Part shown: positions 1 to 7,524 of the stretch, piece after piece
Layout of the letters: every line of letters begins with the position of its first letter
Position numbering within the stretch: position 1 is the stretch's first letter
DNA from: Bacteroidales bacterium UBA5281
GTDB lineage: Bacteria > Bacteroidota > Bacteroidia > Bacteroidales > Lentimicrobiaceae
NCBI GenBank assembly: GCA_002410555.1
Contig: DHSR01000050.1
Location: 9,627-73,626 of the forward strand
Reading direction: 5' to 3'
Length of the DNA: 64,000 bases
Notes under the pieces: model-generated
What the model was told of the DNA's origin: nothing
What the model saw: only the letters and a program-made list of their open reading frames with translations
Databases searched by the model: none
Position numbers and translations under genes: made by a program

Positions 1-182
1 CGTTGGGGCTTGGGGGGTGTTTTTGGCCTGTATGTTTCACTGGCAGAAGCATTATGCGACTGACAAAACATAGCTTGATGCCTACGACTTGCAAAGAATA
101 TAATATCAATGGGTTACATGAACATATAATAGAGCCACCTGTTCTTTTCTTACATTTAATAATGAATTAATTCATAATTTAT
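1..182. other. left-edge non-coding stretch, no gene supported
   Basis: No feature can be supported here. Two short reading frames entering from the left edge stop at about 63 and 73, so this may include the last codons of an upstream gene, but there is too little sequence to judge. The stretch next to the following gene is AT-rich, with no good TTTG/TAnnTTTG promoter pair. Confidence 0.3.
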
Positions 183-1310
183 ATGACGAAATCAATATTT
201 ATAGTGCTCTTTTTAGGGTTCTATACGATAACAACTGCCCAAATACAAACGGTGCAGTTTAACGCCAGGCAACTTCAGTTTGACAATGGCAAAGCATTGC
301 CCGCTGAAAAATCATTTCTTATAAGCGCGGAAGTGCCTTCTTCAATTGATTTTGTTAAGATGCAGCTTTCAAACCTGGGTTTTGACAGAAATAAAATTCT
401 GTTTGAAAGTGTCTGGTCAAGAAAAGATAAAGATAAAGGCATTGTTGCCATCCTTTCCAACAATTACAAGCTTAAATCGGGGCGTGAATACAACTTCAGG
501 TTTTTATATTACAGAAAAATTCAGGAAACTGAACGCCAGGAAGTCAATACTATGCTTACAGTATCAATGCAGTCTTACCTTAAATCCAATATACAGGTTA
601 AAGATGATAGATATATCTTTTTAAGAAGCCCCCGGGATATTTATACTTCACTAAACGGTATTCTTTCTGAAGGTATGGTTAATTATGAGATTTTTCAGGG
701 AGGCAATCACCCTAAGATATCCGGAATCATTGAGAATATGCTTGAAAATCTTGCAAAGGAAAAAGTTGATCCGGATACTACCGGAATAAATTCCATAAAT
801 CGGTTTGAGACCTTGCTTCAACAATTGAATAATGAAGTTTCCATAATCGCAAATTATTATCAGTATGTGCTGAAGGATGAAATAACCGTACTTGATTATC
901 CTACTGAGAGTTTGATGAATACACTTGCCATAAATGCCGGATTTGCTGGAATTTATGCAAGTGGAGATGTTGCTGACTTTGAGTATTATTCCGGACCTTT
1001 TATAGGTATTAGTTTTCCTCTTGGGAATAGGGTGTATAATAACGATTTTATAAGTAATACATCCATTTCAGCAGGTGTGTTTCTTAAGAATTTTGAAACA
1101 CCGGAACTTAACAAAGTTTCAGGCCCTGTTATAGGATTGCCAATGTATGTTAGTGCGGGTTACCGGGTTCTTAAATTTATCAGGTTGCAGGCAGGCGTGA
1201 CTATCCTTGAAGAAACAGATCAAATTACAGACAGTAAATCAGTTTATTTGAAACCTTTTGTCGGTGTTAGCTTAGAGTTTCAAATGTGGATTGGGTTAGA
1301 TTCAAAATAA
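183..1310 (+). CDS. secreted protein of unknown function, putative envelope protein
   Basis: I do not recognise the family. The 375-residue product starts with a Sec signal peptide (MTKSIFIVLFLGFYTITTAQ, cleavage after about residue 20). The middle is mixed helix and strand. The last 120 residues are rich in alternating hydrophobic and glycine-containing strands (NAGFAGIYASGD, GPFIGISFPLGN, YVSAGYRVLKFIRLQAGV), as in small outer-membrane barrels. Only 10 bp separate its stop from the next gene, an OmpA-type protein, so the two are probably co-transcribed and act together at the envelope. It could be a periplasmic or barrel-forming partner of that protein. The gene call is strong and the function is unknown. 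Confidence 0.75.
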   Translation: MTKSIFIVLFLGFYTITTAQIQTVQFNARQLQFDNGKALPAEKSFLISAEVPSSIDFVKMQLSNLGFDRNKILFESVWSRKDKDKGIVAILSNNYKLKSGREYNFRFLYYRKIQETERQEVNTMLTVSMQSYLKSNIQVKDDRYIFLRSPRDIYTSLNGILSEGMVNYEIFQGGNHPKISGIIENMLENLAKEKVDPDTTGINSINRFETLLQQLNNEVSIIANYYQYVLKDEITVLDYPTESLMNTLAINAGFAGIYASGDVADFEYYSGPFIGISFPLGNRVYNNDFISNTSISAGVFLKNFETPELNKVSGPVIGLPMYVSAGYRVLKFIRLQAGVTILEETDQITDSKSVYLKPFVGVSLEFQMWIGLDSK

Positions 1311-1320
1311 AACTGAAAAT

Positions 1321-3198
1321 ATGAAATGTCTTAAATATTTAGTAGTGGTCTTGATAGCTTTGTATCCTGGCTTAGGGCAATCGCTGAATGCTCAGCCTTT
1401 GCAGAAGCATAACAATAGTATCAGATTACAAATGGGCTTATTTCAATATAATGAAAACACGAATGATTTTATTTTCCAGAATAGTAACAATTTCCTAAGC
1501 ACTGGACTTACGTACAGACGTGAGATGAGTAGAATATTTGCCCTGAATTTAACCGGCAGATACAATGAATGGAATATGAATAAGAGTATGAATCTGGAAA
1601 CCTATGCATTTCAGGTTCTATGGGTAGTGCATACCAATAGCATTTCGTCTTCTTGGCGTACAAACAGAATAACACCTTATGCCGGCCTTGGTGTTGGCTA
1701 TGAAAAGCATGATTTAACAACCATGGGCAACGATACAGTATATCAAAGAGTATATATCCCCTTTGAGGTCGGATTACTTTTTAATGTGAGCCCGCGTTGG
1801 TCAATTGGCATATTCTCGGAGTATAAACTGGCTTCTGTTTCGCCACTCGACAATATGCTTGAATCCCCCAAAATGCGTCTTGACCTTTCCAATGTAGCAG
1901 GAGTTTCACTTTCCTATAGTTTTGGAAGTAACAAAAAGGAGCAAAGTGTTCCTGTTATCAGAACAAATCAGGTGATTATGCAAAGTCGTGTTTTAGATAA
2001 AGATATAGTGGATTCAACAGTCGTATCTGTGAAAGAGGATGTTGCGGATTCAACAATGGTATCTTTAAAAAAAGTTAAGGATTCATCAGATCTGTTTTGG
2101 GAAGGAGATGTTGCAGATTCAACAATGGTATTGCCGGAAGAAAAAGATGAAGATTCAACAATCGTATGGAGCGATAATAAAATAGCTGATGATCTATTTC
2201 GGCCAGACTCAACTAACAACAGTAAGATTTATACTCCGGCAACTCCTGATAGCTCAGCCTTGCAGAAAAGCCCAGCGGTGTTTTCGGGAAAAGCTGGTGT
2301 TGTTTCTGATACAATAAGGGTTCCTGTTATTCTTGATATATCCATCAATACACAAAATTGGATAATGGACAATAACTATATGGTGGCAAGTGCAAACAGA
2401 ATACAACCTCCTGAAAAAAGATATGTTACTTCGCGGGCACCAGCACATGAATCTCCTGATCGGCAGATGCAAGGTCACATAGTACCGAATGACTATGATA
2501 TTTCGGCATTAAAGGAGCAAAACAGACTTCAAAATAGTAGGATAGAAGCAGAGCTTAAACAAATGAAATTGATGTTGGGCGTGCTCAATGCTGAACTTTT
2601 ACTATTATCTGCTGCTAAAACAAAAACTCCCGACAAGGAGATGGAGAGTCGGGATTTGTCAACTCCGGCTGTGAAAATGGACTCGCTGGTTTATTTATTT
2701 GATAGCCTTGATAATCAGTTGGGTATTGATTCGCTCAAGCTTATTTTAGCCAGCACGAATGTTTCCTTACTCGCAGAGGTTAGAAAACTGCAGTCAGAAA
2801 ATAAGGAATTGACTGACAAATTAGCGCGTCAATCTCAATTTGCTGATTCAAACCGGATTTCAGATTCGCTGGATAATATTATTTATACCATTAATTTCGC
2901 TGTAAACTCTACAAAAGTTGATATTGGTCAGCTTGTTCAATTAAAGCCTTTGCTTGACCTGTTAAAAAATAAACCAGAGCATAAATTGCTTTTATCAGGT
3001 TATGCTGATAAGAGCGGAAATGCATATTATAATATGTCCTTGTCGAAGAAGCGTGTTCTGGCTGTTAAAGATGAGTTAATCAAGATGGGAGTTAATAAAA
3101 CACGGATTATGGAACAGTACTTTGGCAGCGAAAAGGCAACAGCAGTAAACAATAAAGACGACAGAAAAGTAGAATTGAAGCTAATGAAATCATTTTAA
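1321..3198 (+). CDS. OmpA-family envelope protein with N-terminal barrel and C-terminal peptidoglycan-binding domain
   Basis: A 625-residue protein likely to tie the outer membrane to peptidoglycan. The order is: signal peptide (1 to about 25); an outer-membrane beta-barrel-like region (about 30-200) with glycine and aromatic strands; an acidic linker (about 225-305) built from repeated DSTxV units (DSTVVS, ADSTMV, DSTIVW); two predicted coiled-coil stretches (about 405-440 and 490-510); and an OmpA-like domain (about 520-625). The OmpA domain shows GYADKSGNAYYNMSLSKKR, the usual Asp...Asn...LSxxR pattern that contacts diaminopimelate, and ends in a DDRKVELKL strand. It lies 10 bp after the secreted protein gene, so they likely form an operon. 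The long repeat linker is unusual; the OmpA call itself is secure. Confidence 0.88.
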   Translation: MKCLKYLVVVLIALYPGLGQSLNAQPLQKHNNSIRLQMGLFQYNENTNDFIFQNSNNFLSTGLTYRREMSRIFALNLTGRYNEWNMNKSMNLETYAFQVLWVVHTNSISSSWRTNRITPYAGLGVGYEKHDLTTMGNDTVYQRVYIPFEVGLLFNVSPRWSIGIFSEYKLASVSPLDNMLESPKMRLDLSNVAGVSLSYSFGSNKKEQSVPVIRTNQVIMQSRVLDKDIVDSTVVSVKEDVADSTMVSLKKVKDSSDLFWEGDVADSTMVLPEEKDEDSTIVWSDNKIADDLFRPDSTNNSKIYTPATPDSSALQKSPAVFSGKAGVVSDTIRVPVILDISINTQNWIMDNNYMVASANRIQPPEKRYVTSRAPAHESPDRQMQGHIVPNDYDISALKEQNRLQNSRIEAELKQMKLMLGVLNAELLLLSAAKTKTPDKEMESRDLSTPAVKMDSLVYLFDSLDNQLGIDSLKLILASTNVSLLAEVRKLQSENKELTDKLARQSQFADSNRISDSLDNIIYTINFAVNSTKVDIGQLVQLKPLLDLLKNKPEHKLLLSGYADKSGNAYYNMSLSKKRVLAVKDELIKMGVNKTRIMEQYFGSEKATAVNNKDDRKVELKLMKSF

Positions 3199-3354
3199 TC
3201 AGAAAAACGCAGGTATGACGCTTATCGCGAAGAATTGCACAGGTTTTACTACACTCATTTCATTTTACCTTGAGGTTTTCAGGCAAGGATTACACTCTCT
3301 GCTGTGCAGGCGAAATCATTTCATTTATTAAGAGCGAGTTGGGCGGTCAGGGAA

Positions 3355-3567
3355 TTACACTTCTTCTTTTTGGTACTCAAGAATATCTCCGGGTTGACAA
3401 TCCAATGCACTGCATATGGCTTCAAGTGTAGTGAATCTTATGGCTTTGCTCTTGCTCTGCTTCAAAATGGATAAATTTACCAATGAAATACCAACCTTTT
3501 CAGACAAGGTGGTTAAGGTCATTTTTCTTTTGGCCAGCATAATATCCATATTAACGATTATCGGCAT
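3355..3567 (-). CDS. small XRE/Cro-C1-type helix-turn-helix regulator
   Basis: A 70-residue DNA-binding protein consisting almost entirely of one helix-turn-helix domain. LAKRKMTLTTLSEKVGISLV carries the first helices and turn; FTTLEAICSALDCQPGDILEY is the usual C-terminal end of the small XRE family often paired with membrane proteins (YozG-like). It lies 11 bp downstream of a two-TM membrane protein gene on the same strand, so the pair forms a small operon. The operator-like repeats upstream of that operon suggest autoregulation, which is inference. The target genes are unknown. Confidence 0.85.
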   Translation of the reverse strand: MPIIVNMDIMLAKRKMTLTTLSEKVGISLVNLSILKQSKSKAIRFTTLEAICSALDCQPGDILEYQKEEV

Positions 3568-3578
3568 AATACTTTTCG

Positions 3579-4091
3579 TTAAATGGTCAATGAGTCTTCG
3601 AATTCACTTATAAACCTTCTGTAATTGTTTTCATTCCTGCCCCAGTCATATACCTGGAAAAAGGTTGCAGAGAAGAAGTCCACTGTTGTTATTCCATTGA
3701 CTTCTTCCATGGTGACGTATATATTTTCTCCCCATGAGAGCCAGGACATACCTGTGGTTGCATAAATATCACCCGTTTCCTTGTTGACTTTGCTAATTTT
3801 AAATCCTGCCTTTGTCATTACCTCTAACATCTTATCAAAAAGCAAATCTCTGGAAAAATCAAATTCCTGTTTATGACGGGTCTTATTCGTCAATAAATTG
3901 AATTTACTGGTGAAGTACGGCTTAAACCAGGCAATTTTTCTTACAACCAGGCTGAAAATAAAAACAACTGCAATAATAAATGCTGTGATTTTTAATATAT
4001 TCGTCGTTGCATACTGGTTTAAAACAAAGATTAATGCAATCAAAAGAAGTAATCCTATGAAGATAGAATAAGAGGGTGATTGTTTTTTCAT
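3579..4091 (-). CDS. two-TM membrane protein with a soluble C-terminal domain shared with the rhomboid protein at 30.7 kb
   Basis: A 170-residue protein of unknown function. Two hydrophobic helices (about 9-25 and 32-50) anchor a soluble domain at about 78-166. That domain (FKISKVNKETGDIY ... VYDWGRNENNYRRFISEFE) resembles the N-terminal domain of the rhomboid protease encoded at 30667-32142 (WNIGSINKSG ... MDWGKNKENIAKFIASFK). Both share the sequence order G-aromatic-x-I, NK, an NG turn, DWG-basic-N and FI..F. It heads an operon with the XRE regulator 11 bp downstream and has a good Bacteroidota promoter. The domain pattern loosely recalls DUF1499-type proteins, but I cannot confirm that. 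Confidence 0.7.
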   Translation of the reverse strand: MKKQSPSYSIFIGLLLLIALIFVLNQYATTNILKITAFIIAVVFIFSLVVRKIAWFKPYFTSKFNLLTNKTRHKQEFDFSRDLLFDKMLEVMTKAGFKISKVNKETGDIYATTGMSWLSWGENIYVTMEEVNGITTVDFFSATFFQVYDWGRNENNYRRFISEFEDSLTI

Positions 4092-4122
4092 GAGCGGTAG
4101 GTTTTAAAGTCAAGTTATGTTA

Positions 4123-4152
4123 CAAAGATATGAACAATTTACGAAAAACAAC
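4123..4152 (-). promoter_or_regulatory. Bacteroidota-type promoter of the membrane protein/XRE operon
   Basis: Read on the minus strand, TATCTTTG (4130-4123) matches the -7 consensus TAnnTTTG exactly. GTTG (4152-4149) lies 18 nt upstream in the -33 position, one mismatch from TTTG. The -7 box is about 30 nt upstream of the start codon at 4091. Confidence 0.65.
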
Positions 4153-4157
4153 TAAAT

Positions 4158-4195
4158 ATTAATGATAAACGATATTATATTAATGAAAATCGTTT
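4158..4195. promoter_or_regulatory. operator-like repeats upstream of the XRE operon promoter
   Basis: Two exact copies of ATTAATGA (4158-4165 and 4179-4186) are 21 bp apart, two helical turns. An inverted repeat AAACGAT (4167-4173) / ATCGTTT (4189-4195) is interleaved with them. The block begins just upstream of the -33 element at 4149-4152. This fits an XRE-type autoregulatory site; binding is inferred. Confidence 0.4.
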
Positions 4196-4232
4196 TAGTG
4201 AAAATAATTACTTGCTTAGGTTGGGGGTAAGA

Positions 4233-4315
4233 AGGTAAGAGGTGAGAGGTGAGAGGTGAGCGGTGAGAGATGAGAAGCTAAAGGGAGAGGTTAGAGGTTA
4301 GAGGTTGGAAATTAG
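4233..4315. repeat. heptamer tandem repeat, consensus AGGTKAG
   Basis: About twelve 7-bp units run head to tail: AGGTAAG, three AGGTGAG, CGGTGAG, AGATGAG, AAGCTAA, a 6-bp AGGGAG, two AGGTTAG, AGGTTGG, AAATTAG. Every unit is purine-rich on the plus strand. There are no spacers, so it is a simple tandem repeat rather than a CRISPR array. Confidence 0.85.
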
Positions 4316-4320
4316 AAATT

Positions 4321-4525
4321 TTCCTTTCGTCTCCATTTCTCCCAGTCTCCTTGTCCACCAGTCTGCTTGTCCCATTAATATCTCATCCGGCTTCGGCACC
4401 TTCTCCTAAAGGAGAAGGACTTTCTAACTTAAATTGGTTGTTCAAATAACAACCCTTTGTCTCCTTATCTCTTTATCTCCATTTCTCCTTCTCCTTGTCC
4501 CCCGTCCCATTCCTCCGTCCCCTTC
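4321..4525. repeat. pyrimidine-rich direct repeats with a palindromic hairpin
   Basis: Two C/T-rich blocks (about 4325-4375 and 4458-4525) share the words TCTCCATTTCTCC and TCTCCTTGTCC. Between them is a perfect hairpin, CCTTCTCC-TAAA-GGAGAAGG (4399-4418), of the same kind as the repeats near 43.8 kb. The block lies between the XRE operon and the 3' end of the S9 peptidase gene; no gene is supported in 4092-4575. The hairpin could end transcription of the peptidase gene, but it has no T-tract. Confidence 0.6.
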
Positions 4526-4575
4526 TTTGCTGTGCTGCAGCGGGCAGGCCTCGTTCCTTTGCGCGTCTCTTGTCC

Positions 4576-6678
4576 CTACTTCAAATACGTATCCAGCCAC
4601 TTGTAAAATTCCCGGTGCCACAAAATGCTGTTCTGGGGTTTCAGTACAAAGTGGGTTTCGTTGGGGAAGAAAAGAAAGCGGCTTGGTATGCCCAGCAACT
4701 GATTGGCATTGAATGCCTGCATGCCTTGAGTATATGGAATTCGGAAGTCATAACCGCCGTGGATAACCAGCATGGGGGTATCCCAGTTGCCCACGAAATT
4801 GTGTGGTGAAAAATCGTAGCTTTTGGGGCGGGGTTTTTCCCAGAAAGGACCACCATAGTCGAAGTTTACGAAGAACATTTCTTCGGTTTCCAGATACATG
4901 CTCTCGAAGTTGAAGATACCGCAATGGGCGATGAACGCTTTAAAGCGCTTGTTGTGGTTGCCAGCCAGCCAGTAAACGGAAAATCCGCCATAACTGGCAC
5001 CTATGGCTCCCAGGCGGTTTTCATCTACCCAGGGTTCTGTGGCAACTGAATCGATGGCAGTGAGATAGTCCAGCATGTTTTGACCACCATAATCGCCACT
5101 GATCTGATCGTTCCATTCCTGGCCGAAAGTGGGCAACCCACGGCGGTTGGGTGCTACAATCACATAATCATGGGCGGCCATCATCTGAAAGTTCCAGCGG
5201 TAGCTAAAAAACTGACTTACCGCACTTTGTGGACCACCCTGGCAATAAAGCAGGGCCGGATATTTTTTGTTTTTGTCGAAGTTAGGCGGAAGAATTACCC
5301 AAACCAACATTTGTTTGCCATCGGTGGTCGTTATCCATCGTTTTTCAGATTTGCCAAAAGTCACATTTTTCAGTATTTCACGGTTGGTAAAGGTAAGCTG
5401 TTCTTCACTGCCATCGGGTTTAACCCTGAATACTTCTGAGGGCAGATCATGACGCATCTTAGTGATGATCAAGTCATTTCCATCCAGGGCAAAAGCCTGA
5501 ATATCGTGGTCGCCCTGGGTGAGTTGAGTAATTTTACGGGTAGCAAGATCTATACGATACACCTGGTAGGTTGCATGAATGCCGCTGATGAAATAAAGCT
5601 GCTTTCCGTCAGGGCTGAACTTAAAACTGGTAGAACTCTGGTCAAAGCCTTCTGAAAGATCAGTAAAAACGTGACTGGTCATGACTAACTGCTTTCCTGA
5701 TGCTGTTTTTTTCGGTTCAATTCCTTTTTTGACACCCTCAAGAGACTTCGGATTGATTTCACAAAGCATAATGCGGTCTTTATCAGCTTCAAATCCGGGT
5801 GTTTCCATGCTTCTCCAGACAATTTTTGAACCATCTGGTGAAAATACCGGATCCTGATCATAACCTGGATTGTCTTTGCTTATGTTTGTAGTTTCACCTG
5901 ATGCGAGGTTATATAGATAAATATCACTGTTGGTGCTGATTGCATAATCTTTGCCTTTTTCTTTTTTACAGGTATAGGCCAGGGTTTTTCCATCGGGTGC
6001 CCAGGCAATTTGTTCCATGCCACCCCATGGTGTGAGCGGACTATCGAATGGTTCTCCGGACATAATGTCTTTTCCTTCACCCACGTTTCCATCGCTATAG
6101 GGTGCAACAAACACATGGCTGTACGCATAATCATGCCAACTGTCCCAATGTCGATACATCAGGTCATTATAAATCATGGCATCGGCCAGCGGCAGATCGG
6201 GGTGCAGATCATGCACATCCTTTTCAATTTTAACATCTTTAATATAAACAATATGCTTCATATCAGGCGAATAACTAAAGCCATTGATTCCACCTTCAAC
6301 ATGGGAGACTTGCTTTTTATCTTCCCCATTTATTCCCATTTCCCAAATCTGGACATCACCCGACTCAGCGGAGAGAAATCCTATTTTTTTGCCATCAGGA
6401 CGCCAGATAGCATTAAACTCGCTGCCTTCAAATTCCGTTAATTTACGTGGCGATTCGGCATTTTTATCCAGACGCCAGATGTCGCGGTTGCTTTTGTTGG
6501 TTTCGGCATTATACCAGGTAACACCATATATAAAACTATTGTCAACAGGTGAATACTGTACGTCAGACAGGCGGCCCAGTTTCCACAGGGTTTCTGCATT
6601 GAATTTTTCTTGCGCATTTAGCGCAACCGGGAGAATCATTCCAACTGAAATTAAGAATAATAATAAATTTCTTTTCAT
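4576..6678 (-). CDS. secreted S9-family prolyl oligopeptidase / acylaminoacyl peptidase
   Basis: A 700-residue serine peptidase that should remove short peptides in the periplasm. It has a signal peptide (MKRNLLLFLISVGMILPVALNAQ), an N-terminal seven-bladed propeller made of PD40/TolB-like repeats (SPDGSKIVW, SPDGKQLYFI, APDGKTLAYT), and a C-terminal alpha/beta hydrolase domain from about residue 440. The catalytic triad is visible: Ser562 in GASYGG, Asp644 in HGGYDFRIP and His676 in NETHF. The oxyanion-side GGPQ motif precedes it. The length is normal for the family. The gene stands alone, divergent from the receiver protein 400 bp away. Exact substrate preference (dipeptidyl versus acyl-aminoacyl) cannot be told from sequence. 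Confidence 0.93.
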   Translation of the reverse strand: MKRNLLLFLISVGMILPVALNAQEKFNAETLWKLGRLSDVQYSPVDNSFIYGVTWYNAETNKSNRDIWRLDKNAESPRKLTEFEGSEFNAIWRPDGKKIGFLSAESGDVQIWEMGINGEDKKQVSHVEGGINGFSYSPDMKHIVYIKDVKIEKDVHDLHPDLPLADAMIYNDLMYRHWDSWHDYAYSHVFVAPYSDGNVGEGKDIMSGEPFDSPLTPWGGMEQIAWAPDGKTLAYTCKKEKGKDYAISTNSDIYLYNLASGETTNISKDNPGYDQDPVFSPDGSKIVWRSMETPGFEADKDRIMLCEINPKSLEGVKKGIEPKKTASGKQLVMTSHVFTDLSEGFDQSSTSFKFSPDGKQLYFISGIHATYQVYRIDLATRKITQLTQGDHDIQAFALDGNDLIITKMRHDLPSEVFRVKPDGSEEQLTFTNREILKNVTFGKSEKRWITTTDGKQMLVWVILPPNFDKNKKYPALLYCQGGPQSAVSQFFSYRWNFQMMAAHDYVIVAPNRRGLPTFGQEWNDQISGDYGGQNMLDYLTAIDSVATEPWVDENRLGAIGASYGGFSVYWLAGNHNKRFKAFIAHCGIFNFESMYLETEEMFFVNFDYGGPFWEKPRPKSYDFSPHNFVGNWDTPMLVIHGGYDFRIPYTQGMQAFNANQLLGIPSRFLFFPNETHFVLKPQNSILWHREFYKWLDTYLK

Positions 6679-7078
6679 GATGTAAGGGATTTAACTTCAG
6701 CGAAAATAGTAAATGTTTTTACGGAAATCCCTAATTTTATTAAATATTTGCGACTTTGTACTGATTAATTTATAAAACAGGATTTGCAGTTATGACATAA
6801 TATTAATTACTGTACTGGTTCCAATAACCCGCACCGCTTAAAACTTCTTTCATTTAATATCTTTCCCATTTACATAGTTTGCCACTATCGGGAGTTGATG
6901 GTTCAAAACTGCGGATTAAATATAAAGTTATGTTGATAAATTTACTATCTTCACACCCCGAATATCAACTAACAGGCGATGAAATGTTTGTTGTCAGGGA
7001 TTTCAAAACCCATTATAACGTTCATTTATCGACATTACTATTGAAATTTTAAAATAAAACAATATAAAATTCTGGCCT
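6679..7078. other. 400-bp divergent intergenic region
   Basis: AT-rich spacer between the divergent S9 peptidase and receiver genes. It must hold both promoters, but I see only weak matches to TAnnTTTG (for example TATTTTCG on the minus strand near the peptidase) and no repeat, RNA gene or convincing ORF. Confidence 0.4.
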
Positions 7079-7516
7079 ATGTCATCAAAGGTGGATATCA
7101 ATAAACTGGCACATGAGATACCATTAAAAATTCTTGTAGCCGAAGATAATTTGATTAATCAAAAGTTTTTGGTTTCGCTGTTGAATATCATGGGTTATAA
7201 ACCTTCATCTGTATTAAATGGAAAGGAAGTGCTCGAAATTATGGAAAGGGAAAGTTTCGACATTATATTTATGGATATTCAAATGCCGGAAATGAGCGGG
7301 GTCGAAGCTACCCAAATAATTATGGAGAAGTATGCACCGGCTGAACGGCCCTACATTATTGCTATTACTGCCAATGCACTGAGTCAGGATCGTGAACGTT
7401 GCCTTGAAATGGGTATGGATGATTTTATGGTTAAACCTGTAAACATAAAATTACTTCAATCAACCCTGGAAAAGTGGGGTCGAAAGGTAGAACGCAAATT
7501 CTCAGCAGATGTATAG
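7079..7516 (+). CDS. stand-alone response regulator receiver (REC) protein
   Basis: A 145-residue single-domain CheY-like receiver. Visible features are the acidic pair Glu22/Asp23 (LVAEDNLINQ), the phospho-acceptor Asp66 (FMDIQMPEMSG), Thr97 (AITANA) and Lys119 (VKPV). The EDNLINQ and MDIQMPEM wording is typical of receivers attached to hybrid histidine kinases, so this may act in a phosphorelay or as a detached domain. There is no output domain. It converges on the GH31 gene with 8 bp between stop codons. No cognate kinase is adjacent; the only kinase in the window is the broken one at 41.9-43.7 kb. Confidence 0.9.
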   Translation: MSSKVDINKLAHEIPLKILVAEDNLINQKFLVSLLNIMGYKPSSVLNGKEVLEIMERESFDIIFMDIQMPEMSGVEATQIIMEKYAPAERPYIIAITANALSQDRERCLEMGMDDFMVKPVNIKLLQSTLEKWGRKVERKFSADV

Positions 7517-7524
7517 CACTGAGC

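Noticed and set aside
1..182. Partial gene entering from the left edge
   Set aside because: The frames stop after about 20-24 codons and none shows a recognisable motif.
4233..4315. CRISPR array
   Set aside because: The 7-bp units are contiguous with no spacers and no cas genes are near.
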